From positions 36,211,325 to 36,275,324 of the forward strand of contig JAYESD010000003.1 of NCBI GenBank assembly GCA_036927565.1: a stretch of 64,000 bases of DNA. The letters run 5' to 3'. The stretch is from Tuctoria greenei. Lineage: Eukaryota; Streptophyta; Magnoliopsida; Poales; Poaceae. Within the stretch, counting starts at the first letter, position 1, and every line of letters starts with the position of its first letter. Both the position numbers and the translations under genes were made by a program. The notes under the pieces were generated by a model that was not told the DNA's origin, made no database searches, and saw only the letters and a list, made by a program, of their open reading frames with translations. Below are positions 34,432 to 45,639 of the stretch, one piece after another.

Positions 34432-34790
34432 ATCGACGTGCAATGGGAAGTACTTTGCGGCATCAGCATATGAAATTCAGTTTGTTGGTGCCATGGAGTC
34501 ACCCTGGTCATCAGTGTTGTGGTCAGCAAAAATACAGCCGAAATGCAAATTCTCTGCCTGGCTAGTGTTGTAGGGTAGAGCACTCACTGTCGACAACCTA
34601 ACCAAAAAGAATTGTCCTTTCGAGCCAACATGCTCCTTATATTTTTGCATTCCAGAAACAATGGACCATCTATTATTGCAGTGCAATTTTACGGAAGCAT
34701 CATGGCATAAAGTGGCACAACAATTGTTGATCCCCCTAATTTGTATCAAATAATTTTTGAAGGAGTCTCGCAATGGCTTGACACTATTGT
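34432..34790 (+). pseudogene. L1-like LINE fragment (segment 3 of 4)
   Basis: It continues the LINE reading after the TRIM: NGKYFAASAYEIQF, ESPWSSVLWSAKIQPKCKF and a CPFEPTC...ETMDHLLLQC block, the zinc-binding region typical of plant LINE ends. It is cut at 34790 by the copia element. Confidence 0.85.
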
Positions 34791-34792
34791 TA

Positions 34793-34918
34793 TGAATAAT
34801 GAGCTTGTATTATTATGAGGACCAGAGACCACAATAAATAGAGATACATGGGATTACAAATATGCAGAAAAGCCCTTATGCAAAATGGAAAACACAAATA
34901 ACCCCTATATCTATAACA
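34793..34918 (-). repeat. 3' LTR of the short-LTR copia
   Basis: A 126-bp core with TG...CA ends (128 bp with the flanking TA shared by both copies). It matches 40437-40562 almost base for base. Confidence 0.85.
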
Positions 34919-34944
34919 ACCCCCCCCCCTCTCAAACTCAAGGT

Positions 34945-37900
34945 GTGTCACGAACACTGAGTTTGGAGAGATAAAAACTATGCTGAGCTCGGGTTTGTGC
35001 CATCTGAAGAAATCTGCCAGCTGAATCTCTGAAGGCACATATTGAAGATCAACAACACCGTCATGTACTTGTGCTCGTGTATAAGAAGCATCAACACCAA
35101 TATGCTTGGTAAGCTCATACTTGACCAGATCATGAGCAATACTGATAGCACATGTACTGTCAGACAAAAGAGGAGTCGGCATACCAATAGAAACATCAAC
35201 GACCTCAAGCAACCACAGCAACCAAGTAACCTCTGCACTCACAAGAGCCATGGCATGCAACTCAACCTCTGCACTTGAACGAGAAATTGCAATGTACTTA
35301 TTAGTCTTCCAAGCAATGAGCGAACCACCAAGAAAAACACAATAGGCAGAAAGAGATCGACGATCAGAGGAATCACTAGCCCAAGTAGCATCAGAATATG
35401 CTTTGAACTGTAAAGAGCTAGAGCGTGGAAAGAACAAGCGTCTAAAGATAGTCCCACGAAAATAACACAAGACACGAAGCAAGTGACTATAGTGGACCTG
35501 GGTGGGAGCCGAAACAAACTGACTCAGAATGTGAACAGAGTACGAGATATCAGGACGAGTGACACCAAGGTACACTAGACTCCCTACAATATAATGATAA
35601 CGAGTAGGATCATCAAGAGGCTCACCATCAGTGCTCGAAGATGGACATTGAGTTCCATATGAGTCTCAACAGTTCGTGATCAAAAAGAGAAGCCCGATCA
35701 AGAAGATCCTAAATGTACTCCTGAGATAGATAAATTCCCTCAGATGAGGAGTAAACTTCAATCCCAAGAAAATAGCGAAGAGGACCAAGATCGGACATAA
35801 GAAACTGCTCACTCAGACAAGCCTTTACAAAGGCTATGTACTCAGAATCATCTCCGGTTATGATCATGTCAACGACATAGAGAAGAAGAAGAGTGCGACC
35901 ACAAGACGAAGTGTGCACAAAAAGTGTGGGATCATGAGCACTGGCAGAGAAACCAGCAGCAGTGACCACAGAGGAAAAACGCTAAAACCAAGCACGAGGA
36001 TCCTGCTTAAGAGGCATTAAAGAGAACATCAAAGGCGACAAACTATACCCTCAGCAACAGAATACCCAAGTGGTGGCTGCATATAAACCTCCTCACGCAG
36101 CTCACCATTAAGAAAAACATTCTTCACATCAAGCTGAGAGATGGACCATGTTCCTGTTGAGGATACAAAAAGCAGAGTGTGAACAGTGGTCATGTAAGCA
36201 ACAGGAACAAAGGTCTCATCATAGTCACGACCATGTTCCTGCTGGAAGCCACGGGCGACTAATCGAGCCTTATATCGCTCAAGTGAACCATTAGAGCGGG
36301 TCTTAACCTTATAGACCCACTTACAGGTGATCAGTCAAACACGTGGAGGACAGGGCACAAGTTCCCACGTGCTAGTGCGCTCGAGAGTAGCAACCTCCTC
36401 GGCCATCGCATGCTGTCATTCCAACAGCATCACGATACGTAGCAGGCTCAGGAAGAGCAGTAGCAGTAAAGCTAGAAGGAGAGTACCGATGAGGAGGCTG
36501 GCGAGGACGATGACCACATCCAATAGGCTGCTCAAGAGAAGAATCATCAGAATGAGATGATCCTTCAGGAGAAGAAGGCATATCTAGAGAGATAGACTAA
36601 GATGGAGAAGCTGAGACATCAGAGGATGACTCAACTAGAGTAGACGGCTCATCAGAAGAAGATGGCACATCTGAAGGGGATACAACTCGTTGAGTATAGA
36701 CATGCATGACAGGAGCCTTAAAAATATAATCGGGAACCAAAGAACAAGGCTTCGAACAAGAAGAAGAAGAGGGGAAGATTGTCGAACGCGATAAGAAGTG
36801 TGAGGGGGATACACTAGCAACAGGGGCATCTGGAAAGAACGGGAATGAAATAGAATCAACTACAGGCGTAGAAGAAGCATCAGAAGAAGGACAAGGATAG
36901 AAAGGATGTGTCTCATCAAAAAAAACATCCCATGAAATCCTCATCCGTCGACCAACTAGATCCCAACAACAATAACCCTTATGCTTCGAATTGTAGCCTA
37001 AGAAAACACACTCGGTCGACTGAGCAGATAGCTTAGTGCGCTCACGTGTTGCGAGCAACACGTAGCACACACAACCAAAAAGAGGAAGGTTGGTGTAGTC
37101 AAGGGTCTTGCCCGTAAGACGCTCAAAAGGAATCTCGCCTTTAAGTGTGGACGAGGCTTGAATGTTAATCAAGAAAGTGGCAGTGGAAAAAACGTCAAGC
37201 AAAAAATGAGACGCAAGGAAGAAGCAATGAGAAGTGTACATGTTGCCTCAAGGATATGATGAAGTTTTCGCTCAGCAACACCATTCTGAACATGAGCACC
37301 AGGGCAAGAATATTGAGCAAGTGTACCTTGCTCAGAAAGAAAATCACGAAGAGCATCAGAGAGGTACTCACCAGCAGAGTGAGCACAAAAGACACGGATG
37401 GTAGTGTCAAAATGAGTGCAGACCATAGCTAAAAAAGACTTATAGATAGAAAATGTCTTGCTACGATGTTTCATGAAGTAAACTCATGTGTGCCGAGAGA
37501 AATCATCTATAAAAGTAATAAAGTATTGATGCCCTCCTTTGGAGACAAAAAGAGCAGGAGCCCAGACATATGAATGAACAAGGTCAAAAGGACGGTGAGA
37601 CACTGACTCACTAGAAGGATAGGAAAGCTGAATTTGCTTTCGTAATCGTCAACTCTGACACTGAGATAACGATTGAGATTCTGATATTGATCCTAAGACA
37701 CCACGAAGAATCAAGGCAGATAGACGAGAGCCACAAATATGTCCTAAACGATGGTGCCATTGAGCAAACAACGAGATAGACGGAGCAGCAAAAGTGAAGC
37801 CAACACGACTAGCAAGCGCAGCGGAAGGAAGACAAAGTCAGTCAAACTCCTAGAGACGCTGTGAATCGCGACGACAAGGACCAGAGCCAACAAGCTGACC

Positions 37901-38940
37901 CGTACGATGATCCACAACAGAACAAGAATCAGAATCAAGAATCACTCGACAACCATGATCAGTGAGTTAACAAGCAGACATAAGCTGCATGGTCAGTTTA
38001 GGAACATAGGAGATATCAGGAACATTAAAAGAGACAAATAAAAGGGTGATCTATCCAAGAGCTGGAAGTAAAGAACCATCGGCAGTATGAATAGTGAGAG
38101 AATGAGACGAATGACTCAAAGATGACAAACAGGTGGAGTAAGGGGTCATATGAAAAAAAACTCTAGAATCAATAATCCATGGGCGAGTACCTGAACGAGA
38201 AGTGAAAAGTGGTCCCTCATAGGAAGACGAAGAAGCATCAGCAGAAGCTAAAGATGTAGAAGGCTGGATCACAATACCAACAACTCCTGATGATGTAGAG
38301 GCAACAAGACGACAAAGAAGCATGAGCAATTGGGCATATGTGGTAGTAGAACTCCCCTGAGATCCTCCAGTACCACCACCACGAGCACCATGTGAAGAAC
38401 GGCAAGTCTAAACACCAACACAGACACCAACACAGGGTCGAGAAGTGGAAGAACGAGCAGGCAAAATGGTAGAGATCCACAACAAGCCAGCATCACGAGT
38501 CTCATCCATTTGATCAAGGAACTCCTCCACTGTAGCATATCTATGTTGTAACAACTGCTTGTGATGAAAAGCAACAAAAGAGGTAGGTTGACCAGTAGTC
38601 TCGTAACGACGACGCAGAAAAGACCACATCTGGTGTGAATATTGAAAGTCAATTGTGTCTGCAGCAAGACGATCCTCTATACTAGCAGGAAGAATAGCAC
38701 CAGCCCGAGCATCATCGTCCAACCAAGTCTCGTATAAGTCGTAGTGAGACTGATACGCAGGCAGACGAGTCTCATAATCCTCAAGCAGTTTTTTCTTATC
38801 ATCATCGATAGCCTTATCTGAAATAATAGGCTTAGAAGGAATTGAGGGCAAGACGCGCATTTGAGATCACCCATGAGATACTCCCAGAGTTGTAGACAAC
38901 ACATGTGCAGGCGCATGCGGAGAACCCAGTCACCGAATTA
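34945..38940 (-). pseudogene. short-LTR copia gag-pol remnant
   Basis: In coding order: UBN2-type gag (38860-38408, RLAADTIDFQYSHQMWSFL); protease WIIDSRVFFHMT (near 38175; the usual DSG site reads DSR); integrase pieces 37474-37169; the integrase C-terminal block LFGCVCYVL and ECVFLGY (37241-36597); RT pieces from 36300; the catalytic YVDD region altered to YVVD (near 35870); and RNase H SDATWASD, DRRSLSAYCVFLG, STCAISIAHD (35575-34950). The frame changes at least five times, so it is inactive. The altered protease and RT catalytic residues support long inactivity. Confidence 0.85.
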
Positions 38941-39634
38941 GTACCATTTAAAAGCACCGAACACTACACAACCGGAACCCGCCCAAAGAAGAAGTCATCA
39001 TGAAGAAGATGACAGACAACAGCTAGAGCGCAAAGCGAGCAGCGGCAGGCGACGGCGAGAGCGCAAGATAATTAGCTGCGCAAGCTGCAGTTTTTTTTAT
39101 TTTTTTTCTCTTTTTTTGCAACAATCTCTGATTGTCTGAAGGAAATCTTACAGCGTGATCATGGTCCTTCTATGGGCGGATGAATTCACCAGAGCGCCGA
39201 TTTTCTCTTGAAGATGACTATCTGGGTGTTTAAGAGATCCAGATGCTTGTGTATGAAGAACCTTATGGGCAGCCTGAGCAGGTTAGGAACCAGATCCACG
39301 TGACTTGAAGCCACGGATCAGTGGCGGCTTCGGAGGTGACTCCAGCATGGTGATGCGACCGGACGGAGCCCCCGCGCGCAGCTGGTTGCAGCAAGGCACG
39401 CGTGCCTTGAGGCGGCCCCCGCCGCACAAGACAGCAGCGAAGAACGTGTGGAGCAGGTCCGGAAGCCGACGGACGGCACAACTTTCAAAGGAAGCGCCGG
39501 ATGGATGCAGCGCCAGATAAAGTCTCATCGGGAAGAACCGCAGAGAAAAGCGGCAATCGGTGAGACAAGGCCACAGGATGGCTTAAAAAAAACATAATCT
39601 TAAAAATCTGATTGTGATACCATATTATAAATAA
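38941..39634 (-). other. 5' untranslated region of the short-LTR copia with primer site
   Basis: No gene was seen. The GC-rich part at 39260-39530 has chance ORFs on both strands. The primer binding site complement CTGATTGTGATACCA lies at about 39608-39622. TATAAATAA at 39626-39634 is the left target copy of the MITE. Confidence 0.6.
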
Positions 39635-40434
39635 GAGATTATTGTGTTTCTACTCCTAATTTCAACTCTAATTATGATTTTATCCTTGAAAACTAGAGTT
39701 TGTGATTTTACCCCTACTTTTTTGAAATGAAGTCACCGTTTACCCTCCATTTCTAACATCGTTAAATCTTGTTATCTTAAATGATTTAGCAAATTAAATA
39801 AAGAATTGAGAAATAAAGAAAAGACAAAATTATCCTTGAATCCTTCTTTGTACTAACTTATGCAAAGAAGTTTCTTGGAAGATAAAAAAATATCAAAACG
39901 TTGTTGAAAATGCAAAATTACTGAATTTTGGAAAATTCGAATTCAAATCTAAACATTTTTTAGAAATTTTAAAACAAAAAAATAAGAGAAATTCAAATAA
40001 ATTCAAAAAATAAATGATATTCAGAATTTTTGAAATTTAAAATTCTAATTTAAATTTCCAAAAAAATAAATTTCGCCAAAATTTCAATATTTTTGTTCAA
40101 AATTAAAAATTTTTAAATTTCAGAATTCGAAATATAAAAATAAAAAATCTGAATGCAATTCAAATAAATTTACCAAATCATAAATTTCACATTCAAACAA
40201 ATTTTCAATGAAATATATCTTGTTGTGTAATACTACTAAATACATATTTATTATGTTACCATGGTAAGAGTATTTCCGTCTTTTTTCTCATATTTAACAC
40301 CGTTAACTCTCCTTAACGGGGTAGGGGTATACTTTTGTTTCATTTCAAAAAAACAGGGGTAAAATCACAAACCCTAAATTTGAAGGATAAAATCACAATT
40401 AGACTTACAAATACGGGTATAAACACAATAGCCC
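39635..40434. mobile_element. 800-bp MITE with long terminal inverted repeats (Mutator-like)
   Basis: The left end starts GAGATTATTGTGTTTCTAC. The right end, reversed, starts GGGCTATTGTGTTTATAC. Similarity continues inward for ~90 bp (GATTTTATCCTT, GTTTGTGATTTTACCCC, TTTTTTGAAATGAA). It is flanked by 9-bp target copies TATAAATAA (39626-39634) and TATGAATAA (40435-40443), 8 of 9 matching. The middle is very AT-rich with no coding capacity. It sits precisely between the primer site and the LTR of the copia element. Confidence 0.8.
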
Positions 40435-40436
40435 TA

Positions 40437-40562
40437 TGAATAATGAGCTTATATTATTATAAGGGCCAGATGCCATAATAAATAGAGTTGCAAGGGATTA
40501 CAAATATGCAGAAAAGCTCTTACGTAAAACCAAAAACACAAATAACTCCTATATCTCTAACA
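40437..40562 (-). repeat. 5' LTR of the short-LTR copia
   Basis: Direct repeat of 34793-34918. It has been separated from its primer site by the MITE. Confidence 0.85.
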
Positions 40563-40900
40563 ACTGTCACTTTCTTTGGATCTAAAACTGTGTGGAAGCG
40601 ACATGTTGAATTCTTCCTATCCTCGTGGTGGCAGATTTGGAAGGAGAAGAACTATAAAAATTTTCAACAACGGGAATTGTCTTATATCCAGGTCGCTAAT
40701 CTAACGGTGTCAGATATTCACCTCTTGCAGGTGACTTCCTCTCTTTATTCTAGTTACTTGGCTCGTTTGTCTTTTTAGCCCTTTCTATGGGCCTGTGTGT
40801 TGTCGGCACGTGTTGTCTTAGTAATTGTTGTACTCTTAGAGTGTACTAAGATCATTTACACTTCTTTAATGACTGGCAGCACTCCTGCCTTTTTATTAAA
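40563..40900 (+). pseudogene. L1-like LINE C-terminus and 3' end (segment 4 of 4)
   Basis: It resumes with RHVEFFLSSWWQIWKEKN, the conserved C-terminal block of plant L1 ORF2, and stops at 40776-40778. The 3' boundary is set loosely because no poly-A tail or target duplication is visible. Confidence 0.75.
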
Positions 40901-41562
40901 AACATCCACGATATCATTTGGCATTTCGGCTTTACCCCGTCCGCGAAGGCGAACTTCACGTAGGCACGCACACTGCGGATCGAAGGCCTATGATGGCCGG
41001 ATATATCATATATATGCAATTTAATCTTGTTTTTTCATGAACTTAAGAGCACTGGTGGTTGTGCATGGACTGTTGATAATTCATATGCAATTTAAACTTA
41101 GTAAAATCTGATCAAACTTATTCAAACATAGTCAAAAACCTAGTTAAACTTGCTCAAACTTAGTAAAATATGATCTAACTTACTCAAATATAGTCAATCT
41201 AGTTAACTTGCTCAATTCTAGCTTGTAATAAGCAAATTTAGTTAAATATGCACTTGTAAATTATAATTTATCTAACTACACTTGCACATCACAGGGATCG
41301 ACGACAGAGGCTCACACTCCATCGCAACAGCTTCCGGTGCTTGTTCGACGGCTCGAGGACGACTTCTCGGGCTCCGGAGCTAGCGGACAGGGTAGCGTGT
41401 AGTGTGGCGTGTGTCATGTGTGTATAGTGTTTGTGAATTAGTATTTTGGCAATGATTATTGTGGTATATATCTATTTTGAGAATGTCTGTGTGAGGATCG
41501 AGCCAGAGTTGTCCTCGAAACCAGGACAACATTTTCTATTTTTTTTAAAAAATATATATTTT
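40901..41562. other. intergenic sequence with short degenerate repeats
   Basis: No gene is supported. 41090-41250 consists of ~20-22-bp degenerate units of the form AACTTAGTMAAA / TTGCTCAAAC. 41290-41400 is a GC-richer island of unknown origin. Confidence 0.5.
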
Positions 41563-41974
41563 TCTTATTTATGACGATTTCAGATACTTGACCGTCGTAA
41601 ATAAGTCAATACTATTTACGACGGTCAGCCAAACCATCGTAAATAAACCAAAATAACTTACAATGGTTGGCAGCCACCGTCGTAAATAAGTCTCTTATTT
41701 ATGACATCTTGGTCCCTGGCCATCGTAAATAAGCTCTCTGAGCCGCCACGTGAAAGGGCATACTTTTTGCAGTGGGCTTAACCGGTCGTGTAAATACGGT
41801 TATTTACGACGGCTGCCGTTGTTAATAACTTTATTGACGACCAATAATCGGAGACGGCTAAAAATCGTCGTAAATAAGCTCTTACCATCGTCAATAGCTT
41901 ATTTACGTTGGTACAAACTTATTAACGACGGTTTCCGACCGTTGTTTATTATCGTCTTTCCTGTGGTGCAAGTT
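41563..41974. repeat. CACTA-type subterminal repeat cluster
   Basis: At least ten copies in both orientations of the motif TTATTTACGACGG (and variants) are typical of CACTA subterminal regions. Possible termini on the right-hand side are GCAGTG near 41769-41774 (reversed CACTGCAAAAAG) and CTGTGGTG near 41967-41974 (reversed CACCACAGG). Left ends were not identified. No transposase ORF. Confidence 0.6.
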
Positions 41975-42173
41975 TACTTCCGCCCATGCTATACAAAGCT
42001 ACCTGCATGATGTATCCACCATAATTTTCTTGTTCATGGTCATAGTGTAAGAACTATATTGCTTTCAAAAAATAGTGTAAGAACTATACAGGCAATCACG
42101 TACTACGTTAGGCACGACATAAACTAAAAGCAAAGCGGCTTAAGAAAATCGTGCTAGTGTACATTTGCAAACT

Positions 42174-42176
<3 letters not shown>

Positions 42177-42257
<81 letters not shown>
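42177..42257. repeat. (AT)n microsatellite, 81 bp
   Basis: Uninterrupted alternating AT over 81 bases, splitting the CACTA-like repeat region. Confidence 0.98.
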
Positions 42258-42258
<1 letters not shown>

Positions 42259-42285
42259 CTTTTCATTAATATTATAAATTAATAA

Positions 42286-42463
42286 TAAAATAGGTTTATT
42301 TACGACGGTGGCCTTCGTAAATAAGCTTATTTACGATGATTAATTTACCACGACAGAAAACTGTTGTAAATAATAGAAACCATTGTAAATAGCTTATTTA
42401 CGACGATTTTTCTCTTATTTACGACGGCTATGACCGCCGTAAATCAGGTGGATTCCTGCAGTG
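42286..42463. repeat. second CACTA-type end
   Basis: Further TTTACGACGG repeats in both orientations end at CCTGCAGTG (42455-42463), i.e. reversed CACTGCAGG, a plausible CACTA terminus. The following AAA could be the 3-bp target copy. Confidence 0.6.
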
Positions 42464-43300
42464 AAACTAATAAAAAAATATGTGTCGATGAGGACTCCAA
42501 ATTATGTATTCCACATACATATCCGTTTGGCTTGTCTTGTTGAGGGTATCATCGCCTAAACTGAAATTGATTTTTTTAATGATGGGTAAAGCTCTGACCT
42601 TTTCTTCTAAGAAGGTTATGATCAATTTATTACAAGCGATATAAATGCAGACACTCACAGCTTATTGTCTAGAAAAAGGCGATGATAACTGGACGGCTAA
42701 GCGCACTATGGATCGATCTTCGTAGGCTAATATTACGGCACGTTCATCTCTTCATATTTTCTGTAAGTGCACCACCAGATCTGACGCTTATGACTTCTTC
42801 TGTAAAGTATCTGCATTTAGTAATATGAAATCCAGTCCTGAAATTTGCTCCTACCAGAAATCAAAGTCATAGTATTCAACCAAAACATGCTGAAATATTT
42901 AAATATATATTTATGACCTATAAAACGCCCACAAGAATTTACATGATATTAAATGTTAGCGCTAAGCTGAATATTCTAGTCTGGCGGAGAGCGAGCAGGC
43001 CGACACGTACCTCTGCAACCTTAACCGCCGAAGAGAAGAGCCCATGCCATAATTAAGGAAGACACAATGGAAGCGAACGGTGAACGCGACGAGGAAGACA
43101 AAAACAGGATGAACCTGGACGTACATTGGGCTTCGTACATAGTGCATACGCGCCTCATTAATGATATCCGGCGTCCCACAGCCGCGAGGTGATCCGTACG
43201 GTCTAGCCCACCGCATAACACGACAATATATGCATGGCGTCGGCCACCCTGGCGTGCACCGAGCTGGAGCAGGGATAAACACGGCTAAGGTGAGAGCGGC
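42464..43300. other. intergenic / upstream region of the globulin gene
   Basis: No gene is recognised. It includes an RY core TGCATG at 43231-43236. Confidence 0.5.
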
Positions 43301-43440
43301 GAGACGTGGCGACTCGTGTGCCCCCTGCCACGCAGCCTCGCTCCACGTACCACGGCCCCTCGCCACGTACCACGGCCCAACGCTACTACAAATAAGCGCC
43401 ATCTCCGCCTCTGCATGCACCACCACCACCACCTAAGAGC
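43301..43440 (+). promoter_or_regulatory. seed-type promoter and leader of the globulin gene
   Basis: Seen: ACGTGGC (ABRE-like, 43304-43310); a 16-bp direct repeat CCACGTACCACGGCCC at 43343-43358 and 43363-43378, each with an ACGT core; a TATA-like TACAAATAAG at 43387-43396; and a perfect RY palindrome TGCATGCA at 43412-43419. ABRE and RY elements are the known targets of bZIP/ABI5 and B3/VP1-ABI3 factors in seed globulin promoters. Binding here is inferred. Confidence 0.65.
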
Positions 43441-43452
43441 ACAGCAACAACA

Positions 43453-45453
43453 ATGGCGACCGCCAGAAGCAGAACGACGGTTCCCTTCTTCCTCCTACTC
43501 CTTGCAACCCTCCTCTTAACGGCCGCTGTTGTCGCGTCGACGAGGGAGGAGGAGCGCGAGCCGTCGCTCCGGCAATGCGTGCGGCGATGCGAGGACCGGC
43601 CGTCGCAGGACCGGTCCCGGTGCGTGCAGAAGTGCAGGGATCAGCGACAGCAGCGTGAGCAAGGCAGGCACGAGCGCCGTGGCGACTGGCACGGCGAGGA
43701 GTCGTCGGAAGACGAGCGTGAAGAGCAGCAGCAGGAAGAGTTCAGCCGGCAGCGGCCGTACGTGTTCGGCCGGCGCAGCTTCCGCCGCGCCGCCCGCAGC
43801 GAGCACGGGTCCATCAGGTCGCTCCGGCCGTTCCACGAGGCGTCCGAGCTCCTCCGCGGCATCCGGGACTACCGCGTCGCGGTGCTGGAGGCGAACCCGC
43901 GTTCGTTCGTCGTGCCCAGCCACACGGACGCGGACTCCATCGGCTACGTCGTCCAAGGGGAGGGAGTGGTGGCGACGATCCAGGACGGTGAGGCGCGGTC
44001 GTACGCCGTCCGCGAAGGCGATGTCTTCGTGGCGCCGGCCGGGGCGGTCACCTACTTTGCCAACACCGACGGACGGAGGAAGCTGGTCATCGCCAAGATC
44101 CTGCACACCATCTCCGTGCCTGGCTACTACCAGGTTGGAGCATAAATTTATGCTCTAAAATAGCTCGCCCGAGCTTTGGCTTAGTTATCCCGCAGGTTTA
44201 TTTGAAGCCAGTCAACTGACATGCGCATGATGATTGATTGATTGGCAGTTCTTCTTCGGCCCCGGCGGGAGGAACCCGGAATCGATCGTGTCAAGCTTCA
44301 GCAAGAGCGTCCAAAGAGCAGCTTTCAAGGTACAACTACTTGTTCCACGTACAAAAAAAAAATACGTATCGTGTTATCGTGTCAACCTGGTGGACACACA
44401 TGATTGACTGCACGTGACTGGGCATATGTGCAGACCTCGAGCGACCGGCTGCAGAGGCTGTTCGGCAGGCAGGACAAGGGGATCATCGTGCGCGCCTCGG
44501 AGCAGCAGGTCCGCGAGCTCCGGCGCCACGCGTCCGAGGGCGGCCACGGACAGCACTGGCCCCTGCCGCCGTTCGGCGAGTCGCACGGACCCTACAACCT
44601 CAAGGACCAGCGGCCCAGGATGGCCAACCGCCACGGCCAGCTCTACGAGGCCGACGCCCGCAGCTTCCACGACCTCGCCGAGCACGACATCCGCGTCTCG
44701 CTCGTCAACATCTCCGCGGTGCGTGCGTGCGTCCCTTGAAGGCCACCATGTGCTGCGATTGATACCTTGGCGCATCACGTACCGTTCGTACTGATTCAGT
44801 TTTGTGTTACGTGACAGGGCTCTATGACCGCGCCGTTCTTTAACACCCGTTCCATCAAGATCGCCTACGTGCTGGACGGCGAGGGCCACGCCGAGATCGT
44901 GTGCCCGCACCTGGCGCACGGCGGCGAGGGCGAGCGCGAGCATGGACGCCGCCGTGAGGGCAGGCGCGGCCGTGAGCAAGAAGAATCAGAAGAAGAGCAG
45001 TGGCGGAAGCGGCAGGAGGGATCGGAGTCGGAGTCGGAGGAGCAAGAGGAGCAGCAGGAAGCCGGGCAGGGGTACCAGACCATCCGCGCACGGCTGTCGC
45101 GGGGCACGGTGTTCGTGGTGCCCGTGGGGCACCCGGTGGTGGAGGTGGCGTCGCGGGACAGCAACCTCCAGATCGTCTGCTTCGAGGTGCAGGCCCAGCG
45201 GAACGAGCGGGTGTACCTGGCCGGGCAGGACAACGTGCTGAGCAAGCTGGACGGGGCGGCCAAGGAGCTGGCATTCGCCTCGAGCCGGAGGGAGGTGGAC
45301 GAGGTGCTCGACGCGCAGCGCGACAAGGCTTTCCTGCGGGGCCCGGAGGAGCAAGAGCGTGAGCGAGAGGAGGAACGCGAAGGACGCCATGGCCGTGGAC
45401 GCGGGCGCCGCGAGGAGCTGGCGGAGATGCTCCTGAGGATGGCCACTCAGTAG
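43453..45453 (+). CDS. GLB1: vicilin-like 7S globulin (embryo storage globulin), 4 exons, 560 aa
   Basis: Exons are 43453-44133, 44249-44329, 44434-44718 and 44818-45453. All introns are short (115, 104 and 99 bp), GT-AG and phase 0, and the joined frame is open. The protein starts with a hydrophobic signal peptide (about residues 10-29), then a Cys-rich vicilin N-terminal motif CX3CX10CX3C (C42, C46, C57, C61), an acidic/Arg-Glu spacer, and two cupin domains. The first is exon 1-3 (YVFGRRSF, VVPSHTDADSIGYVVQGEG, FVAPAG). The second is exon 3-4 (YNLKDQRPRMANRHGQLYEADAR in two parts, KIAYVLDGEGHAEIVCPH, FVVPVGHPVV). A Glu-rich insertion lies inside cupin 2. Length and layout fit cereal globulin-1. 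It is secreted and stored in protein vacuoles of the embryo (family knowledge). The gene symbol is by family resemblance. Confidence 0.93.
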
Positions 45454-45629
45454 GCTCCGAGGGGTCGATCCTACTGACAGAGCAGCAAGGACAACGGAGA
45501 CGTACGTAGAGCCACGATGTAACAGAGCGGAGCGGACGTGTATGTATGCGGCCACTAGGCAGTGCAAAATAACTGGCTCCGTATGTACCATGCACAACCA
45601 CACTGTACGCCGTTGAGGCAGTGTTCATA

Positions 45630-45635
45630 AATAAA
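45630..45635 (+). terminator. poly(A) signal of the globulin gene
   Basis: AATAAA, within AATAAATAAATAA, lies 177 bp after the stop codon. It is a good match for the plant near-upstream element. Confidence 0.6.
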
Positions 45636-45639
45636 TAAC

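Larger units (their letters stand above)
34791..40562 (-). mobile_element. short-LTR Ty1/copia retrotransposon (5,772 bp, carries a MITE)
   Basis: The LTRs are 34791-34918 and 40435-40562 (128 bp each). The target duplication is ATTGT (34786-34790) and ACTGT (40563-40567), one mismatch. The left LTR is preceded, on the minus strand, by a purine tract (complement of the C/T run 34919-34933). The primer site TGGTATCACAATCAG is at about 39608-39622. Without the 800-bp MITE at 39635-40434 the element is about 5.0 kb, a normal length for short-LTR copia. The LINE resumes on both sides. Confidence 0.87.

Noticed and set aside
39283..39528. Minus- and plus-strand ORFs in the copia 5' leader
   Set aside because: Upstream of gag, GC-rich, no domain; part of the element's untranslated leader.
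43516..44106. 196-codon minus-strand ORF opposite globulin exon 1
   Set aside because: GC-rich antisense shadow of a well-supported exon; no domain.
44855..45628. 257-codon minus-strand ORF opposite globulin exon 4
   Set aside because: Low-complexity Arg/Pro/Ala translation caused by the Glu/Arg codons on the real strand.
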